A program made the position numbers and the translations under genes. A stretch of 64,000 nt of DNA from Polaromonas vacuolata. GTDB lineage: Bacteria > Pseudomonadota > Gammaproteobacteria > Burkholderiales > Burkholderiaceae_C. Shown in pieces: positions 1 through 9,864 of the stretch (the stretch's first letter is position 1; each line of letters opens with the position of its first letter). The notes beneath the pieces are model-generated. The model saw only the letters and a list, made by a program, of their open reading frames with translations. It was not told the DNA's origin and did no database searches. The DNA lies in contig NZ_CP051461.1 of NCBI RefSeq assembly GCF_012584515.1, positions 666,001-730,000 of the forward strand, given 5' to 3'.

Positions 1-173
1 ACGCGCCAGCCCAGCGGCAGCAATATCAACAAGGCCAGCACCCAGCGAATAAAGTTCAGCGTCATGGGCGGCACCAGACCGCTGACCAGTCTGCCAACGA
101 CTGCATTGCCAGCCCAGAGCAATGGCGGCACGATTAACAGGGCGGCAGTGCCGGGAGTCAGTCTTTGGTTCAT
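1..173 (-). CDS. EamA/DMT-family transporter, N-terminal part (runs off window)
   Basis: The reverse strand reads from an ATG at 173 to the window edge without a stop, giving 57 residues that begin MNQRLTPGTAALLIVPPLLW. The stretch has two hydrophobic segments separated by a WAGNAVVGRLV motif and an FIRW motif. That pattern is typical of the first two membrane helices of drug/metabolite (EamA) exporters, inner-membrane proteins that move small metabolites or amino acids. Only the start of the gene is present, so the substrate cannot be judged. It diverges from the quinone oxidoreductase gene at 301. Confidence 0.6.
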   Translation of the reverse strand, partial: MNQRLTPGTAALLIVPPLLWAGNAVVGRLVSGLVPPMTLNFIRWVLALLILLPLGWR

Positions 174-300
174 ATGGGCTACTCTAACCGCTGTAAGTTC
201 TGTGCTCGGCAGGCGCTGACGATTCGTGGCAACATAACTGGCCAGTCGTTAGGCCGTCGGCCAACGCATTAAGCAGAGACAAAAAAACAAGGAAATTTCC

Positions 301-1305
301 ATGAGTGTTAGCGCATCCACAATCTCCAAAGCCGTTCGTATTGATAAGCATGGTGGTCCTGAAGAGCTCAAGCTAGTTGACGTCGAAGTTGGCGAACCCG
401 GCCCTGGTGAAATCCGCATTCGCCACAAAGCCATAGGTCTTAACTTCATCGATATCTATCAACGCAGCGGCCTCTACCAGTTGCCCATGCCCTTGCAAAT
501 GGGTATGGAGGCCTCGGGTGTGATTGAAGCGGTTGGTGAGGGTGTGAGCCACCTTCAAGTGGGTGATCGCGCTGCTTATGCCAGTCAGCCACCGGGTAGT
601 TACTGCGAACTGCGTGTAATGCCAGCCAAGTGCGTCTGCAAGCTACCCGATGCTATTTCTTTTGAGACCGGTGCGGCCATGATGCTCAAAGGCTTGACCG
701 CGCAATACCTGCTGCGCCGCACCTTGCCCCAAGGCGGTCTGCAAGCCGGAGATTTCATCTTGTTCCATGCCGCTGCCGGCGGCGTTGGCCTGATCGCCTG
801 TCAGTGGGCCCGTGCACTCGGTCTGCAACTGATTGGCACGGCGGGATCGGATGAGAAATGTGCGTTGGCCAAGCAAATGGGTGCAGCGCACGTGATTAAT
901 TATTCGACCGAAGATTTTGTTGCCCGGGTCAAAGAAATCACCGGCGGCAAGGGCGTTAAAGTGGTTTACGACTCGGTCGGTAAAGACACGTTTGACCGCT
1001 CGCTAGACTGTTTGAGCCCGTTTGGTTTGATGGCCAGTTTTGGTAATGCGTCCGGCCCGGTCGCGCCATTCTCGCCCGGTATTCTTGGCCCCAAGGGTTC
1101 CATTTATGTGACGCGCCAGACGCTGTTCTCGCACATCACCACGCGTGAAAACACGCAGGCCATGGCTGATGAATTGTTTGACATGGTGGTTAGCGGCAAG
1201 GTTGAAATTCGTATTGATCAGCGTTTTGCATCCGCCGACGTGGCGCTAGCGCATCGCTCTATGGAAGAGCGCAAGACAACTGGTTGCAGCATTCTCACGC
1301 TGTAG
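301..1305 (+). CDS. qor: NADPH:quinone oxidoreductase, zinc-independent MDR family
   Basis: The 334-residue protein has the full length of bacterial quinone oxidoreductases (QOR). These cytoplasmic enzymes reduce quinones with NADPH. An N-terminal GroES-like domain (about residues 30-130) holds GLNFIDIYQRSGLY and GMEASGVIEAVG. The Rossmann domain follows, with the nucleotide-binding AAAGGVG motif near residue 160. The cysteine cluster of zinc alcohol dehydrogenases is absent, as expected for QOR. The ATG at 301 follows an AGGA ribosome site (290-293). The gene stands alone, and a hairpin with a short T-run at 1406-1430 probably ends its transcript. The physiological substrate is not shown by the sequence. 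Confidence 0.85.
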   Translation: MSVSASTISKAVRIDKHGGPEELKLVDVEVGEPGPGEIRIRHKAIGLNFIDIYQRSGLYQLPMPLQMGMEASGVIEAVGEGVSHLQVGDRAAYASQPPGSYCELRVMPAKCVCKLPDAISFETGAAMMLKGLTAQYLLRRTLPQGGLQAGDFILFHAAAGGVGLIACQWARALGLQLIGTAGSDEKCALAKQMGAAHVINYSTEDFVARVKEITGGKGVKVVYDSVGKDTFDRSLDCLSPFGLMASFGNASGPVAPFSPGILGPKGSIYVTRQTLFSHITTRENTQAMADELFDMVVSGKVEIRIDQRFASADVALAHRSMEERKTTGCSILTL

Positions 1306-1405
1306 ACGCTAAGGTCTATCCGGTCTGGCCAAGGGCTTGACCGGATATCTGGCTAGAGAATTAGTTGGGTGATTAGTTGGGTGAATAGTTAACTAACTAA
1401 CCATC

Positions 1406-1430
1406 AAGCCGTGTTCAACGGCTTTTTCTT
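1406..1430 (+). terminator. Rho-independent terminator after qor
   Basis: AAGCCGT (1406-1412) pairs with ACGGCTT (1418-1424) around a 5-nt loop, followed by TTTCTT. The hairpin overlaps the stop codon of lspA on the other strand, so the two convergent genes share it. A second inverted repeat, TATCCGGTC/GACCGGATA (1317-1325 and 1339-1347), lies between qor and this hairpin but has no T-run. Confidence 0.55.
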
Positions 1431-1933
1431 ACCCTGAGCAATTCATCGAGTATCAAACAAATCGCGCCAATCGTGATGGCGGCGTCGGCCACATTAAACG
1501 CCGGGAAATGCCAACCCAAATAATGAAAGTCTAAAAAGTCCACCACATAGCCGTGCATGCTGCGGTCAATCACATTGCCCAGCGCGCCGCCCAAAATGCA
1601 GGCCAGCGCAAACGAGAATAGTTTTTGCCCCGCGTGCGACCTGAGCATCCAAATAATAAAGCCCGCAGCAGCCACGCCTATGGCGGTAAAGAACCAGCGT
1701 TGCCAGCCTGAAGCACCGGCTAAAAAAGAAAACGCTGCACCGCTGTTATGCACCCGCACCAAATTAAAAAAGCTGGTCACATAGCTCGTATCACCCAAGC
1801 GAAAGTAACCCACAACCAGCACTTTGACGAACTGGTCAACAATCAAAATTATCAAGGCTAGCCCCAGCCAAGGCAGCATGCTGCTAGCCGCTGAGGTGGA
1901 CGATGATTTTCTCACTAGGGTGGTTTTGGCCAT
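1415..1933 (-). CDS. lspA: Lipoprotein signal peptidase (signal peptidase II)
   Basis: LspA is an inner-membrane aspartyl protease that removes the signal peptide from prolipoproteins after diacylglyceryl modification. The 172-residue protein has about four hydrophobic segments. The two catalytic aspartates fall in conserved motifs: D123 in GNVIDR and D150 in [11 protein letters not shown]; the VVDFLDF motif lies between. The conserved HNSGAAFSF motif is at about 62-70. The N-terminus is about 15-20 residues longer than usual and Ser/Thr-rich. It lies 80 nt downstream of ileS on the same strand, the standard ribF-ileS-lspA arrangement. Confidence 0.95.
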   Translation of the reverse strand: MAKTTLVRKSSSTSAASSMLPWLGLALIILIVDQFVKVLVVGYFRLGDTSYVTSFFNLVRVHNSGAAFSFLAGASGWQRWFFTAIGVAAAGFIIWMLRSHAGQKLFSFALACILGGALGNVIDRSMHGYVVDFLDFHYLGWHFPAFNVADAAITIGAICLILDELLRVRKSR

Positions 1934-2013
1934 GATTTTTTGTTTTTAAAATGAACCGTGCTCTCGCATCAGTGAATTTTTATTTGCTCTTTTTTTTGCG
2001 CTGAATTTTTGCT

Positions 2014-4845
2014 TTAGGCAAATTGGCGTGTCTCGCCCGCACCAAACAAATTGCTGGTACAACGCCCGCAAATAGTTGGATGGGCAGCATCAACGCCGAC
2101 GTCCTCGCGGTAATGCCAGCAACGCTCGCACTTGGCGTTTGTGCTGGTGCTAACGCTGGTGGCGAGTGCCTCACCTGGCTTTAGCGTGATGCTTGATGTG
2201 ATGAAGACAAACTTCAAATCTTCACCCAACGAGGCGAGTAAAGCGTGGTCTGCGCTGGCCGCTTCTAGCGTGACTTCGGCTTGCAGCGATGAGCCTACTT
2301 TGCCGTCTGCGCGCAAGGCTTCAATGTCTTTATTTACCGCGTCGCGAATCTCGCGCAAGCGGCTCCATTTGGCCAGCAGCGCTTCGTCTGGCTTGGCTAA
2401 ATCGCTATAGGTTTCTAAAAAGATAGATTCCGATTTACCAAAAATCGTCCACGCTTCTTCTGCGGTAAAGCTCAAGAATGGCGCCATCCAGCGCAGCATG
2501 GCGTGGGTAATCGTCCATAGCGCGGTTTGCGCGCTGCGCCGGGCCAGTGAATCAGGGGCGTAGGTGTAGAGCCGGTCTTTGAGAATGTCTAGGTAGAAAG
2601 AGCCCAAGTCTTCGCTGCAATAAATCTGCAACTTAGAGACCACCGGCTGGAATTCATAAACCTCGTAATGCGCCAGAATGTCGGCCTGCAATTGTGCGGC
2701 GCGGCTCAGTGCGTAACGGTCTATCTCCAACATCTGATCGACGGGAACGGTTTGTGTCGTTGGATCGAAGTCACTGATATTGGCGAGCAAAAAGCGCAGT
2801 GTGTTGCGAATCCGGCGGTAGGCGTCGACAACCCGGGCCAGAATTTTATCGTCAATGCTCAGGTCGCCCGAGTAGTCGGTCGAGGCGCACCACAAGCGAA
2901 TAATCTCAGCGCCTAGCTTGCCTGAGACCTGCTGGGGCGCAATCACATTGCCTTCGCTTTTACTCATCTTGCGGCCCTTGCCGTCAACCGTGAAACCGTG
3001 GGTGAGCAGGCCTTTGTAGGGCGCGTGGTCATACATGGCACAAGCGGTGAGCAAGGATGAGTGGAACCAGCCGCGGTGCTGGTCATGGCCTTCTAGATAA
3101 AGGTCTGCCGGCCAAGTCGATTGGGCGGCATGGCTGTGCCGCAGCACATGGTCGTGGGTGGTGCCGGAGTCAAACCAGACATCAAGTATGTCGGTGCTTT
3201 TGAGGTAGTCGGCGGCGTCTGCGCCAATAATGGATTCGGCGCTGGCATTGCTCCAAGCCTCAATCCCGCCGGCTTCCACCATGCGTGCTGCTTGGTCCAT
3301 GATTTCCATCGTGCGTGGGTGCAGCTCGCCGGTAGCGGTGTGGATGAAAAATGGCAGTGGCACGCCCCAGTTACGCTGGCGGCTAATGCACCAATCGGGC
3401 CGGCCGGCAATCATGCCGTGTAGTCTGGTTTTGCCGTTTTCTGGATAGAAACGGGTTTCTTCAATCGCTGCCAATGCCAATTCGCGCAGGCTTTTGCTGG
3501 CCGGCGTGCTGGTGAAAACACCTTGGCTGGCCGGGCCTGGTGCATCCATACGGATAAACCATTGGGCGGCGGCGCGGTAAATCACCGGCGTTTTGTGGCG
3601 CCAGCAATGTGGGTAGCTGTGGGTGATGTCGTGGGTGGAAAACAGCCGGCCGTGCTCGCGCAGTTTGTCTATCACCAGTGGTGCAGCTTTCCAGATGTTC
3701 AGGCCGCCAAAAAATGGCAACTCGTCAACATAGCGGCCATTGCCTTGGACTGGGTTGAGTATGTCTTCATGGGCAATGCCATTGGCGACGCAGGAGTTAA
3801 AGTCTTCTACCCCGTAAGCGGGTGAGGAATGAACCAAGCCGGTGCCGTCGTCAGCCGTGGCGTAGTCGGCCAGAAACACCGGGCTCATGCGCTGGTAGCC
3901 GGGGTCTACATCGTAGAAGGGGTGCATGAAGTTAAGCAGCGCCAGATTTTTACCCTGGGTCGTGGCCAACACGCTGCCGGTGAGTTGGTAGCGCTCTAGG
4001 CAGGCGCTCACTAGCGATTCGGCCAGCAGCAAAATACCGCGCTCGGTGTCAACCAAGGCGTAAATTAATTCTGGATTCAGGTTCAGGGCTTGGTTCGCCG
4101 GTATGGTCCAAGCGGTCGTCGTCCAGATAACCGCGAAGGCTTCTTTGGATAAATGGGCCAGACCAAAAGCGGCGGCGAGTTTGTCTGGCTCGGCGCATTT
4201 AAAACCCACGTCTAATGTGTGCGACTTTTTGTCAGCGTATTCAATTTCAAATTCGGCTAGCGACGAGCCGCAATCGAAGCACCAGTAAACCGGTTTCAGG
4301 CCGCGATAAACAAAGCCGCGTTCCATGATTCGCTTGAGCGCGCGTATTTCATTGGCTTCGTTCGCGAAATCCATGGTTCGATACGGGTTGTCCCATTCAC
4401 CGAGTACGCCTAAGCGCTTGAAGTCAGCCATCTGACCGGCGATTTGTTCGGTCGCAAAGGCGCGGCTTTTGGCTTGGACTTCGGCGCGCGGCAGATTGCG
4501 GCCATGCAGTTTTTCAATCGCGTTTTCAATTGGCAAACCGTGGCAGTCCCAGCCCGGCACATAAATCGCGTCCATGCCTTTGAGTTGGCGCGCTTTGACA
4601 ATCATGTCCTTAAGGACTTTGTTCACGGCGTGACCGATATGAATCTGGCCATTGGCATACGGAGGGCCGTCGTGCAGCACAAACTTGACCGCACCTTGAC
4701 GCGCATCGCGCAGTTTTTTGTAAATGCCTTTGTCTTCCCACTCTTGGACCCAACCGGCTTCCCGCTTGGGTAAGTCGCCGCGCATGGGGAACGCTGTATC
4801 TGGCAAATTTAAGGTGCTACGGTAATCGATTTTTTGGTCTTGCAT
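2014..4845 (-). CDS. ileS: Isoleucyl-tRNA synthetase
   Basis: IleS charges tRNA-Ile and edits misactivated valine. The 943-residue length is normal for the bacterial enzyme. The class I signature HIGH is at residues 69-72 (GQIHIGHA) and the second ATP motif is [10 protein letters not shown] at about residue 620. The CP1 editing domain lies between them, with the [11 protein letters not shown] motif near 240. The C-terminus carries a zinc finger with CERCW and CGRC pairs, as in type 1 enzymes. The start at 4845 overlaps the end of ribF by 37 nt in another frame, so the two are probably translationally coupled. Confidence 0.97.
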   Translation of the reverse strand: MQDQKIDYRSTLNLPDTAFPMRGDLPKREAGWVQEWEDKGIYKKLRDARQGAVKFVLHDGPPYANGQIHIGHAVNKVLKDMIVKARQLKGMDAIYVPGWDCHGLPIENAIEKLHGRNLPRAEVQAKSRAFATEQIAGQMADFKRLGVLGEWDNPYRTMDFANEANEIRALKRIMERGFVYRGLKPVYWCFDCGSSLAEFEIEYADKKSHTLDVGFKCAEPDKLAAAFGLAHLSKEAFAVIWTTTAWTIPANQALNLNPELIYALVDTERGILLLAESLVSACLERYQLTGSVLATTQGKNLALLNFMHPFYDVDPGYQRMSPVFLADYATADDGTGLVHSSPAYGVEDFNSCVANGIAHEDILNPVQGNGRYVDELPFFGGLNIWKAAPLVIDKLREHGRLFSTHDITHSYPHCWRHKTPVIYRAAAQWFIRMDAPGPASQGVFTSTPASKSLRELALAAIEETRFYPENGKTRLHGMIAGRPDWCISRQRNWGVPLPFFIHTATGELHPRTMEIMDQAARMVEAGGIEAWSNASAESIIGADAADYLKSTDILDVWFDSGTTHDHVLRHSHAAQSTWPADLYLEGHDQHRGWFHSSLLTACAMYDHAPYKGLLTHGFTVDGKGRKMSKSEGNVIAPQQVSGKLGAEIIRLWCASTDYSGDLSIDDKILARVVDAYRRIRNTLRFLLANISDFDPTTQTVPVDQMLEIDRYALSRAAQLQADILAHYEVYEFQPVVSKLQIYCSEDLGSFYLDILKDRLYTYAPDSLARRSAQTALWTITHAMLRWMAPFLSFTAEEAWTIFGKSESIFLETYSDLAKPDEALLAKWSRLREIRDAVNKDIEALRADGKVGSSLQAEVTLEAASADHALLASLGEDLKFVFITSSITLKPGEALATSVSTSTNAKCERCWHYREDVGVDAAHPTICGRCTSNLFGAGETRQFA

Positions 4846-5900
4846 GTTGCGCTTGTGCTTGTATTGGGGGTGGAAGTTGTCGCGAGGTTTTGGGCAAAAA
4901 ATGCCCTAGCGTCGTCGCAGTCCCGGTTGATGCCGGCCTTTAGGCTTTCAAGGCTGTCGTATTTGAGCTCGTCATGCAGCTTGTGCAGCAGTTCCACGCG
5001 CACGATCTTACCGTACGCCCCATCGAGCCCTAGCTCGGCTGGCCACTCTAGGCAACTGGTCTCAAGCAGCACTCGACCACCATTGACATCGTTGGCATCG
5101 ACCGAGGGACGAACGCCTAAGTTGGCAACGCCGGGTAGGCTGTGTTCGGCCAGACCATGGACTTGTACCGCAAAGATCCCACTGGCCGCCGGGTTCCAAT
5201 GTGAAAAGCGTTGGTTGAGTGTTCTAAAACCTAACTCGCGCCCCAATTTTCGACCATGTACTACGTGACCAGAGATGCTGTAAGGCCTACCTAACAAGCG
5301 TGTGACGCGTTCCATCTGCCCCAAACTCAAGGCTTCGCGCACGGCGGAACTTGAGACGCGGCTGCTGTGCACTGGGCTGCTATCTTGCTGCTGGCTTTTG
5401 AGTGCTGCGTCGGGAATTTCATAGCTATTCATACGTGCGACTTCAAAGCCTAAGCGCGCCCCAGCCGCTTGCAGCATGGCGTAGTCGCCCGCGCGTTTGG
5501 CGCCAAAACGAAAGTCATCGCCGACCAGTAGATATTTAACGCCAAGTGCTGCGACCAGTACTTTTTCGATAAAGTCTTCTGGCGTTTGCGTTGCTAAGTC
5601 GGCACCAAACGGCATGATGACGCACTGGTCTATATCGCAGCGGGACAGCTCGGTGAGCTTGTCGCGCAAGGTGGCGATGCGCGCTGGTGCTAGTTCTGGC
5701 CGATTGGCTTTGGCGGCAAAGTAGTCGCGCGGATGGGGCTCAAAACTCATCACGCAACTGGGAATATCTAGGTGCCGGGCTTCGTTTCTGAGTAGTGCCA
5801 ACATGGCCTGATGACCACGGTGTACACCGTCGAAATTGCCAATGGTTAAAGCGCAGGCTGGCGCGAGCTGGGAATGGCGGTAGCCGCGAAAAACTTTCAT
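4809..5900 (-). CDS. ribF: Bifunctional riboflavin kinase/FMN adenylyltransferase
   Basis: RibF turns riboflavin into FMN and then FAD. The ATG at 5900 gives 363 residues starting MKVFRGY. An upstream in-frame extension to 6023 has no family similarity and was not used. The N-terminal adenylyltransferase domain shows [14 protein letters not shown] (about 19-32) and [17 protein letters not shown]. The C-terminal flavokinase domain (from about 215) shows [24 protein letters not shown]. The last 30 or so residues are Thr/Ser-rich and overlap the ileS start. It is the first gene of ribF-ileS-lspA. Confidence 0.95.
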   Translation of the reverse strand: MKVFRGYRHSQLAPACALTIGNFDGVHRGHQAMLALLRNEARHLDIPSCVMSFEPHPRDYFAAKANRPELAPARIATLRDKLTELSRCDIDQCVIMPFGADLATQTPEDFIEKVLVAALGVKYLLVGDDFRFGAKRAGDYAMLQAAGARLGFEVARMNSYEIPDAALKSQQQDSSPVHSSRVSSSAVREALSLGQMERVTRLLGRPYSISGHVVHGRKLGRELGFRTLNQRFSHWNPAASGIFAVQVHGLAEHSLPGVANLGVRPSVDANDVNGGRVLLETSCLEWPAELGLDGAYGKIVRVELLHKLHDELKYDSLESLKAGINRDCDDARAFFAQNLATTSTPNTSTSATCKTKKSITVAP

Positions 5901-6072
5901 AGCTTTGATTATCGTTTTTATAGCGGCGCAGCCATTTGCCACGGGCTTTTGTGATGTGCTTGGCTCGCTGTCATGTTTTCCCTGTATATTGCATTGAGGT
6001 ATTCGATGGGTTGCAAGCAACACATTTGCAAGCAGCTTTTTCTGACGTCATCTACTTAAGTGGAGGTTCGTT

Positions 6073-6630
6073 TTGAAGGTTTTGAAACTATCAGCTCAAG
6101 GACTGCCGCAGTCTTGGATTAGCCTCGAAGAGGCGGTCTTGCATTACGCTGCCGACGAGGTGCGTTGGGAAATGGGTGCGCGCATCGCCACTTTCCATGG
6201 CGGTCACAACGCCATGACTGGTGTGCAGTCAGTCATCGATATCAATAGCATTATTGGCACCAAAGGTCTGCCCAAAATCAATCCGTTTCAGCTCAAACCC
6301 GGGCTAACCAATGGCAAGTTGTTTGTGCGTGACCGCAATGTCTGCGCTTATTGCGGTCAGCATTTTCATGAAGACGCATTGACCCGCGAGCACATCGTAC
6401 CGTTTGCGCAAAATGGCGTAGACACATGGATGAATGTGGTGACCGCTTGCCGCGCCTGCAACCACCGCAAAAGCAGTCGCACACCAGAGCAAGCCAACAT
6501 GCCGCTTTTGTATACGCCTTATGTGCCCAGTCTTTGGGAAGATTTTATTTTGCGCAATCGCCGAATCTTGGCGGATCAGATGGAGTTTTTAATGGCCCAC
6601 GTGCCGCGCACCTCACGACTGATCAGTTAG
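6073..6630 (+). CDS. HNH endonuclease family protein, function unknown
   Basis: The 185-residue protein contains an HNH nuclease core with a structural zinc site: C91-x2-C94, then E106-H107, N121, and C126-x2-C129 followed by N130-H131. HNH proteins cut or nick DNA, but this group has no assigned target that I can name. The N-terminal 80 residues show no known motif. The start is a TTG at 6073, supported by a good TGGAGG ribosome site at 6061-6066. The gene stands alone between ribF (divergent) and a strong terminator. No methylase, phage or restriction gene is next to it, so a solitary housekeeping or repair nuclease is more likely than a defence system. Confidence 0.8.
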   Translation: MKVLKLSAQGLPQSWISLEEAVLHYAADEVRWEMGARIATFHGGHNAMTGVQSVIDINSIIGTKGLPKINPFQLKPGLTNGKLFVRDRNVCAYCGQHFHEDALTREHIVPFAQNGVDTWMNVVTACRACNHRKSSRTPEQANMPLLYTPYVPSLWEDFILRNRRILADQMEFLMAHVPRTSRLIS

Positions 6631-6657
6631 CTGTTTAATTCCTGTATGTTGCCCCTG

Positions 6658-6693
6658 CGCAAGCTGGCTTTACTCGCCAGCTTGCGTTTTTTT
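6658..6693 (+). terminator. Strong Rho-independent terminator after HNH gene
   Basis: A perfect 11-bp stem CGCAAGCTGGC (6658-6668) pairs with GCCAGCTTGCG (6676-6686) around a 7-nt loop, followed by seven T. It ends the HNH transcript. Confidence 0.9.
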
Positions 6694-6724
6694 GGGCTCA
6701 GGTTTTTAGCTTTAGTTTTTTGCT

Positions 6725-7840
6725 TTAGGCAAACACGCCAGCGGTTTCTTGCATCTTGTCTGAAACTTGTCCCAGCTGATAAATGCTGTCGCCAAAAGTC
6801 ATTTCCAGTTGCGTGAGCTTTTTAAAGTAATGGCTCACGATGTACTCGTCAGTCATGCCAATGCCGCCGTGCAGCTGCACGGATTGCTGGCCCACAAAAC
6901 GCATGGATTGACCGAGTTGGTACTTGGCTCTGGCCATGGCGCGGCTGCGCTCAGCTGGTGGTGAATTGAGTTTTAGCGAAGCGTAGTAGCTCATGGAGCG
7001 CGCCAATTCAAGCTGCATCTTCATATCGGCGACGCGGTGACGCAAGGCTTGAAAACTGCTCACGGCTACTTTGAACTGCTTGCGCGTATTCATGTATTCA
7101 ACCGTTACGGCGAGTGCTTTATCCATCACGCCAACGGCTTCTGCGCAACTCGCCGCAATGCCTATGTCCATGGCGTGTGCCAAGGCGGGTAGACCGTCTG
7201 CTGTCATGAGAGTTGCTGGGCAGTTTTTGAGATGCAGTTCGGCAGCACAAGCGCCGTCTTGAGTCAGATAGTCTTGCGTCGACAAACCGGCAGCGTTTTT
7301 AGCGACCACGAACATCGCGAGCTTGCCGTTAGCCATAGCTGGCACCATAAACGCATCCGCATGCGCGCCGGCTGTGACCATGCTCTTGGTGGCGTTCAGC
7401 GTCCACTGACCGTCTTTTTTAATCGCTGTGGCTTTGCATTGCGTAAAGTCGTAACGTGCGCCGCGTTCTTGTTGGGCCAGTACCACCAGTGCTTCGCCAG
7501 AAGCGATGCCGGGCAGCCACTTGGCTTTAACTTCTGCGCTGGCGTAGTTGGCCAGCAGTGCGCCAGCAATTAAGGCTTGGGTAATTGGCTCTAACACGAT
7601 GCCGCGCCCTAGCTCTTCCATCACTACCATGCCTTCGACTGGGCCCATGCCCATGCCGCCGTCGTCTTCGGGAACATACAAACCGGTCAGGCCGAGTGCA
7701 GCTAGTTCTGCATAAGCTTCGCGTGAGAAGCCGCCAGCAGCGGTAATGCTTTTGCGGCGCTCAAAGTCATAGCCTTTGGAGACCCATTTGTTGACCGCGT
7801 CGCGCAGTTGTTCTTGATCGTCTGTGAAATCGAAATCCAT
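6725..7840 (-). CDS. Acyl-CoA dehydrogenase family protein (small partner)
   Basis: This 371-residue flavoprotein has the acyl-CoA dehydrogenase fold: an N-terminal helical domain beginning MDFDFTDDQEQLRDAV, a beta domain, and a C-terminal helical domain with RKQFKVAVSSFQALRHRVAD and QLHGGIGMTDEY motifs that bind FAD. Such enzymes introduce the 2,3 double bond of acyl-CoA esters and pass electrons to ETF. It lies 11 nt downstream of a second dehydrogenase gene. Paired genes of this kind resemble the pimC/pimD (pimeloyl-CoA dehydrogenase) arrangement, which suggests an unusual or dicarboxylic acyl-CoA substrate. That is inference; no CoA ligase or thiolase is adjacent. Confidence 0.85.
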   Translation of the reverse strand: MDFDFTDDQEQLRDAVNKWVSKGYDFERRKSITAAGGFSREAYAELAALGLTGLYVPEDDGGMGMGPVEGMVVMEELGRGIVLEPITQALIAGALLANYASAEVKAKWLPGIASGEALVVLAQQERGARYDFTQCKATAIKKDGQWTLNATKSMVTAGAHADAFMVPAMANGKLAMFVVAKNAAGLSTQDYLTQDGACAAELHLKNCPATLMTADGLPALAHAMDIGIAASCAEAVGVMDKALAVTVEYMNTRKQFKVAVSSFQALRHRVADMKMQLELARSMSYYASLKLNSPPAERSRAMARAKYQLGQSMRFVGQQSVQLHGGIGMTDEYIVSHYFKKLTQLEMTFGDSIYQLGQVSDKMQETAGVFA

Positions 7841-7851
7841 ATTTTTCTCCT

Positions 7852-9033
7852 TTAGCCCAACAGAACTTGCGAGACGATGTTGCGCTGCACTTCGTTAGAG
7901 CCGCCGTAAATCGTGGTTTTGCGCATATTGAAATAAGTCGATGCCAAAGGCGCATCGGCAGTCGCGCCGCCGGGGAAGTTGCCTTGCCAGCCGGCTTCCA
8001 TAGCTTCTTCGATGAAGGGTAGGCTAAATGGGCCGGCGGCCAACATCATGAGCTCGCTGTAGCGCTGCTGTATTTCACTGCCGCGAATTTTGAGCAGACC
8101 GGCGATATCCAATGAATTTTTGCCAGCTTTCTCAGCTGAGAGTACGCGCAACACCAACATTTCAAGTGCCACAACGTCGACTTCAAGCTTGGCAACTTCG
8201 TCGCGAAAGCGCAGATCTTGGTAGACACCTTCTTGCTCGGCAATGCGTTTGAGACGCTCTGGTTCGCGCTTGGCGCGGTTCACGTCGGCGATATTGGTGC
8301 GCTCGTGGCCGAGCAAATATTTGGCATAAGTCCAGCCTTGATTTTCTTCACCGATCAGGTTGTTGTCGGGTACTTCGACATTGTCAAACCAGACTTCATT
8401 GACTTCGGATTCACCGTCTAGCAGTTTGATCGGACGCACTGTCACGCCGGGCGACTTCATGTCAATCAGCAGGAAGGAAATGCCGGCTTGCGGTTTGCCT
8501 TCGGTGCTGGTGCGAACCAAGCAAAAAATCCATTCGCCGTACTGGCCCAGCGTAGTCCAAGTTTTTTGTCCGTTGACAATAAATTTGTTGCCTTGGCGTT
8601 CGGCGCGGCATTTGAGCGAGGCCAAATCTGAGCCCGCACCTGGCTCGCTATAGCCTTGGCTCCACCAGACTTCGCCACTGGCGATGCCGGGTAAAAAACG
8701 CGCTTGCTGCTCTGCATTGCCAAAACTCATGATGACGGGTGCAACCATGACGGGGCCAAACGGCACCACTCTGGGTGCGCCGGCGAGTGCGCATTCTTCT
8801 TCAAACAAATGTTTTTGCACGGCGTTCCAACCGGGGCCGCCAAACTCTTTCGGCCAGCCGTGGCCTAGCCAGCCTTTTTTGCCGAGAATTTTGGCCCAGC
8901 GCTGCATGTCGTCACGCGACAGGCGCAAGGCGTTGTGCACTTTGTGCGAAATGTCAGCGGGCAAATTGGCATGAACCCAGGCGCGTATTTCCTCGCGGAA
9001 GGCCTGCTCTTGCGGGGTGAAAGCTAAATCCAT
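7852..9033 (-). CDS. Acyl-CoA dehydrogenase family protein (large partner)
   Basis: The ATG at 9033 gives 393 residues beginning MDLAFTPQEQAFREEIRAWV, the usual N-terminus. An upstream extension to 9090 is less likely, since an AGGA lies just before 9033. Motifs are the flavin-binding QGYSEPGAGSDLASL (about residues 125-140) and WTTLGQYGEWIFCLVRT, and a C-terminal IYGGSNEVQRN. It resembles the large subunit (PimC-like) of paired dehydrogenases, and the small partner follows 11 nt downstream. Probable role: FAD-dependent oxidation of an acyl-CoA, with electrons going to ETF. The substrate is unknown. Confidence 0.87.
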   Translation of the reverse strand: MDLAFTPQEQAFREEIRAWVHANLPADISHKVHNALRLSRDDMQRWAKILGKKGWLGHGWPKEFGGPGWNAVQKHLFEEECALAGAPRVVPFGPVMVAPVIMSFGNAEQQARFLPGIASGEVWWSQGYSEPGAGSDLASLKCRAERQGNKFIVNGQKTWTTLGQYGEWIFCLVRTSTEGKPQAGISFLLIDMKSPGVTVRPIKLLDGESEVNEVWFDNVEVPDNNLIGEENQGWTYAKYLLGHERTNIADVNRAKREPERLKRIAEQEGVYQDLRFRDEVAKLEVDVVALEMLVLRVLSAEKAGKNSLDIAGLLKIRGSEIQQRYSELMMLAAGPFSLPFIEEAMEAGWQGNFPGGATADAPLASTYFNMRKTTIYGGSNEVQRNIVSQVLLG

Positions 9034-9101
9034 GGTGGTTTTGTCCTGGTTGTGAGCGTAGTGATTGCTTGATAACCACGGTTTTAGCACGATTGTGCTT
9101 T

Positions 9102-9800
9102 TTAGCTTGTCAAGGTGGTGACTCCGGTCTTAAATGTGATGCCCAGTTGCTCGCTGATGTCTAAGAGTTGATGGCGAAGCGCGTTGTTGTCGGCTTTAAG
9201 TTGAGCCACGCTGTTTTCTAAGGCTGTCAGGCGTGCGATTAATTCTGAGCTTTCTTCTTTATGGGGCAGGCTCGCTGCCAGTGCTTGCAGATCGGGCTCG
9301 CCACACAGCAGATGGACCCAACGCTGTTCGCGCGCGCCCGGCATACGCGGCAGTTTTTGCACCATCGGTTGGCCGCCGTCGTCGCCGCGTTGTTGCAACT
9401 CTTGCAACACGCCCTCAATCGCTGCGTTGTCTGCGAAACGGTGCCAGCGGTCTCCATTGGTGCGCAGCTCTGCTGGTGTTTGTGGTCCGCGCAGCATGAG
9501 TAAGCCCATCACGACGGATTGGGTTTCGCTACTGCCGCTGCCGCGCTGAAAATTGTGCTCAAAGCGCGGTACGCGGCTGGAGCTGGCTTCAAACACCAGG
9601 CTTTGGGTTTTCAGGCTGGTGAGTGCTTGGCGAGCCTCGTCGTCGTTGATTTCCATTAAGGGCTCGCGGCTGGATTTTTGGTTGCAACCCAGTACCAGTG
9701 TGTTCAGACTCAAAGGGTAGCTGTCAGGTACTGTGCGTGCTTTCTCCATCAAGGTTGCGAGTACACGGGCTTCAATAGGGGTGAGTGTTCGTATGGTCAT
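9102..9800 (-). CDS. YceH family protein (DUF480)
   Basis: The 232-residue protein begins MTIRTLTPIEARVLATLMEK and contains YPLSLNTLVLGCNQKSSREP. These are hallmarks of the DUF480/YceH family, which carries two winged-helix domains in tandem (about residues 5-85 and 95-175). A C-terminal coiled-coil-like stretch (about 185-220) follows. Family members have no settled function, and DNA binding is plausible from the fold. It is followed by the acyl-CoA dehydrogenase pair, 68 nt away on the same strand, and diverges from purN. Confidence 0.88.
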   Translation of the reverse strand: MTIRTLTPIEARVLATLMEKARTVPDSYPLSLNTLVLGCNQKSSREPLMEINDDEARQALTSLKTQSLVFEASSSRVPRFEHNFQRGSGSSETQSVVMGLLMLRGPQTPAELRTNGDRWHRFADNAAIEGVLQELQQRGDDGGQPMVQKLPRMPGAREQRWVHLLCGEPDLQALAASLPHKEESSELIARLTALENSVAQLKADNNALRHQLLDISEQLGITFKTGVTTLTS

Positions 9801-9864
9801 AAACTATGCGCTTGATAAATGTTGGTTAATTCAGGTTTTGTCGGTTTTTGCAGGTTGCGGGAAT

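Noticed and set aside
2009..2025. Shared TTTTGCTTTAGGCAAA string at the ends of ileS and the acyl-CoA dehydrogenase gene (also 6718-6733)
   Set aside because: Both are just a Phe-Ala-stop ending in reverse; no further similarity, so chance.
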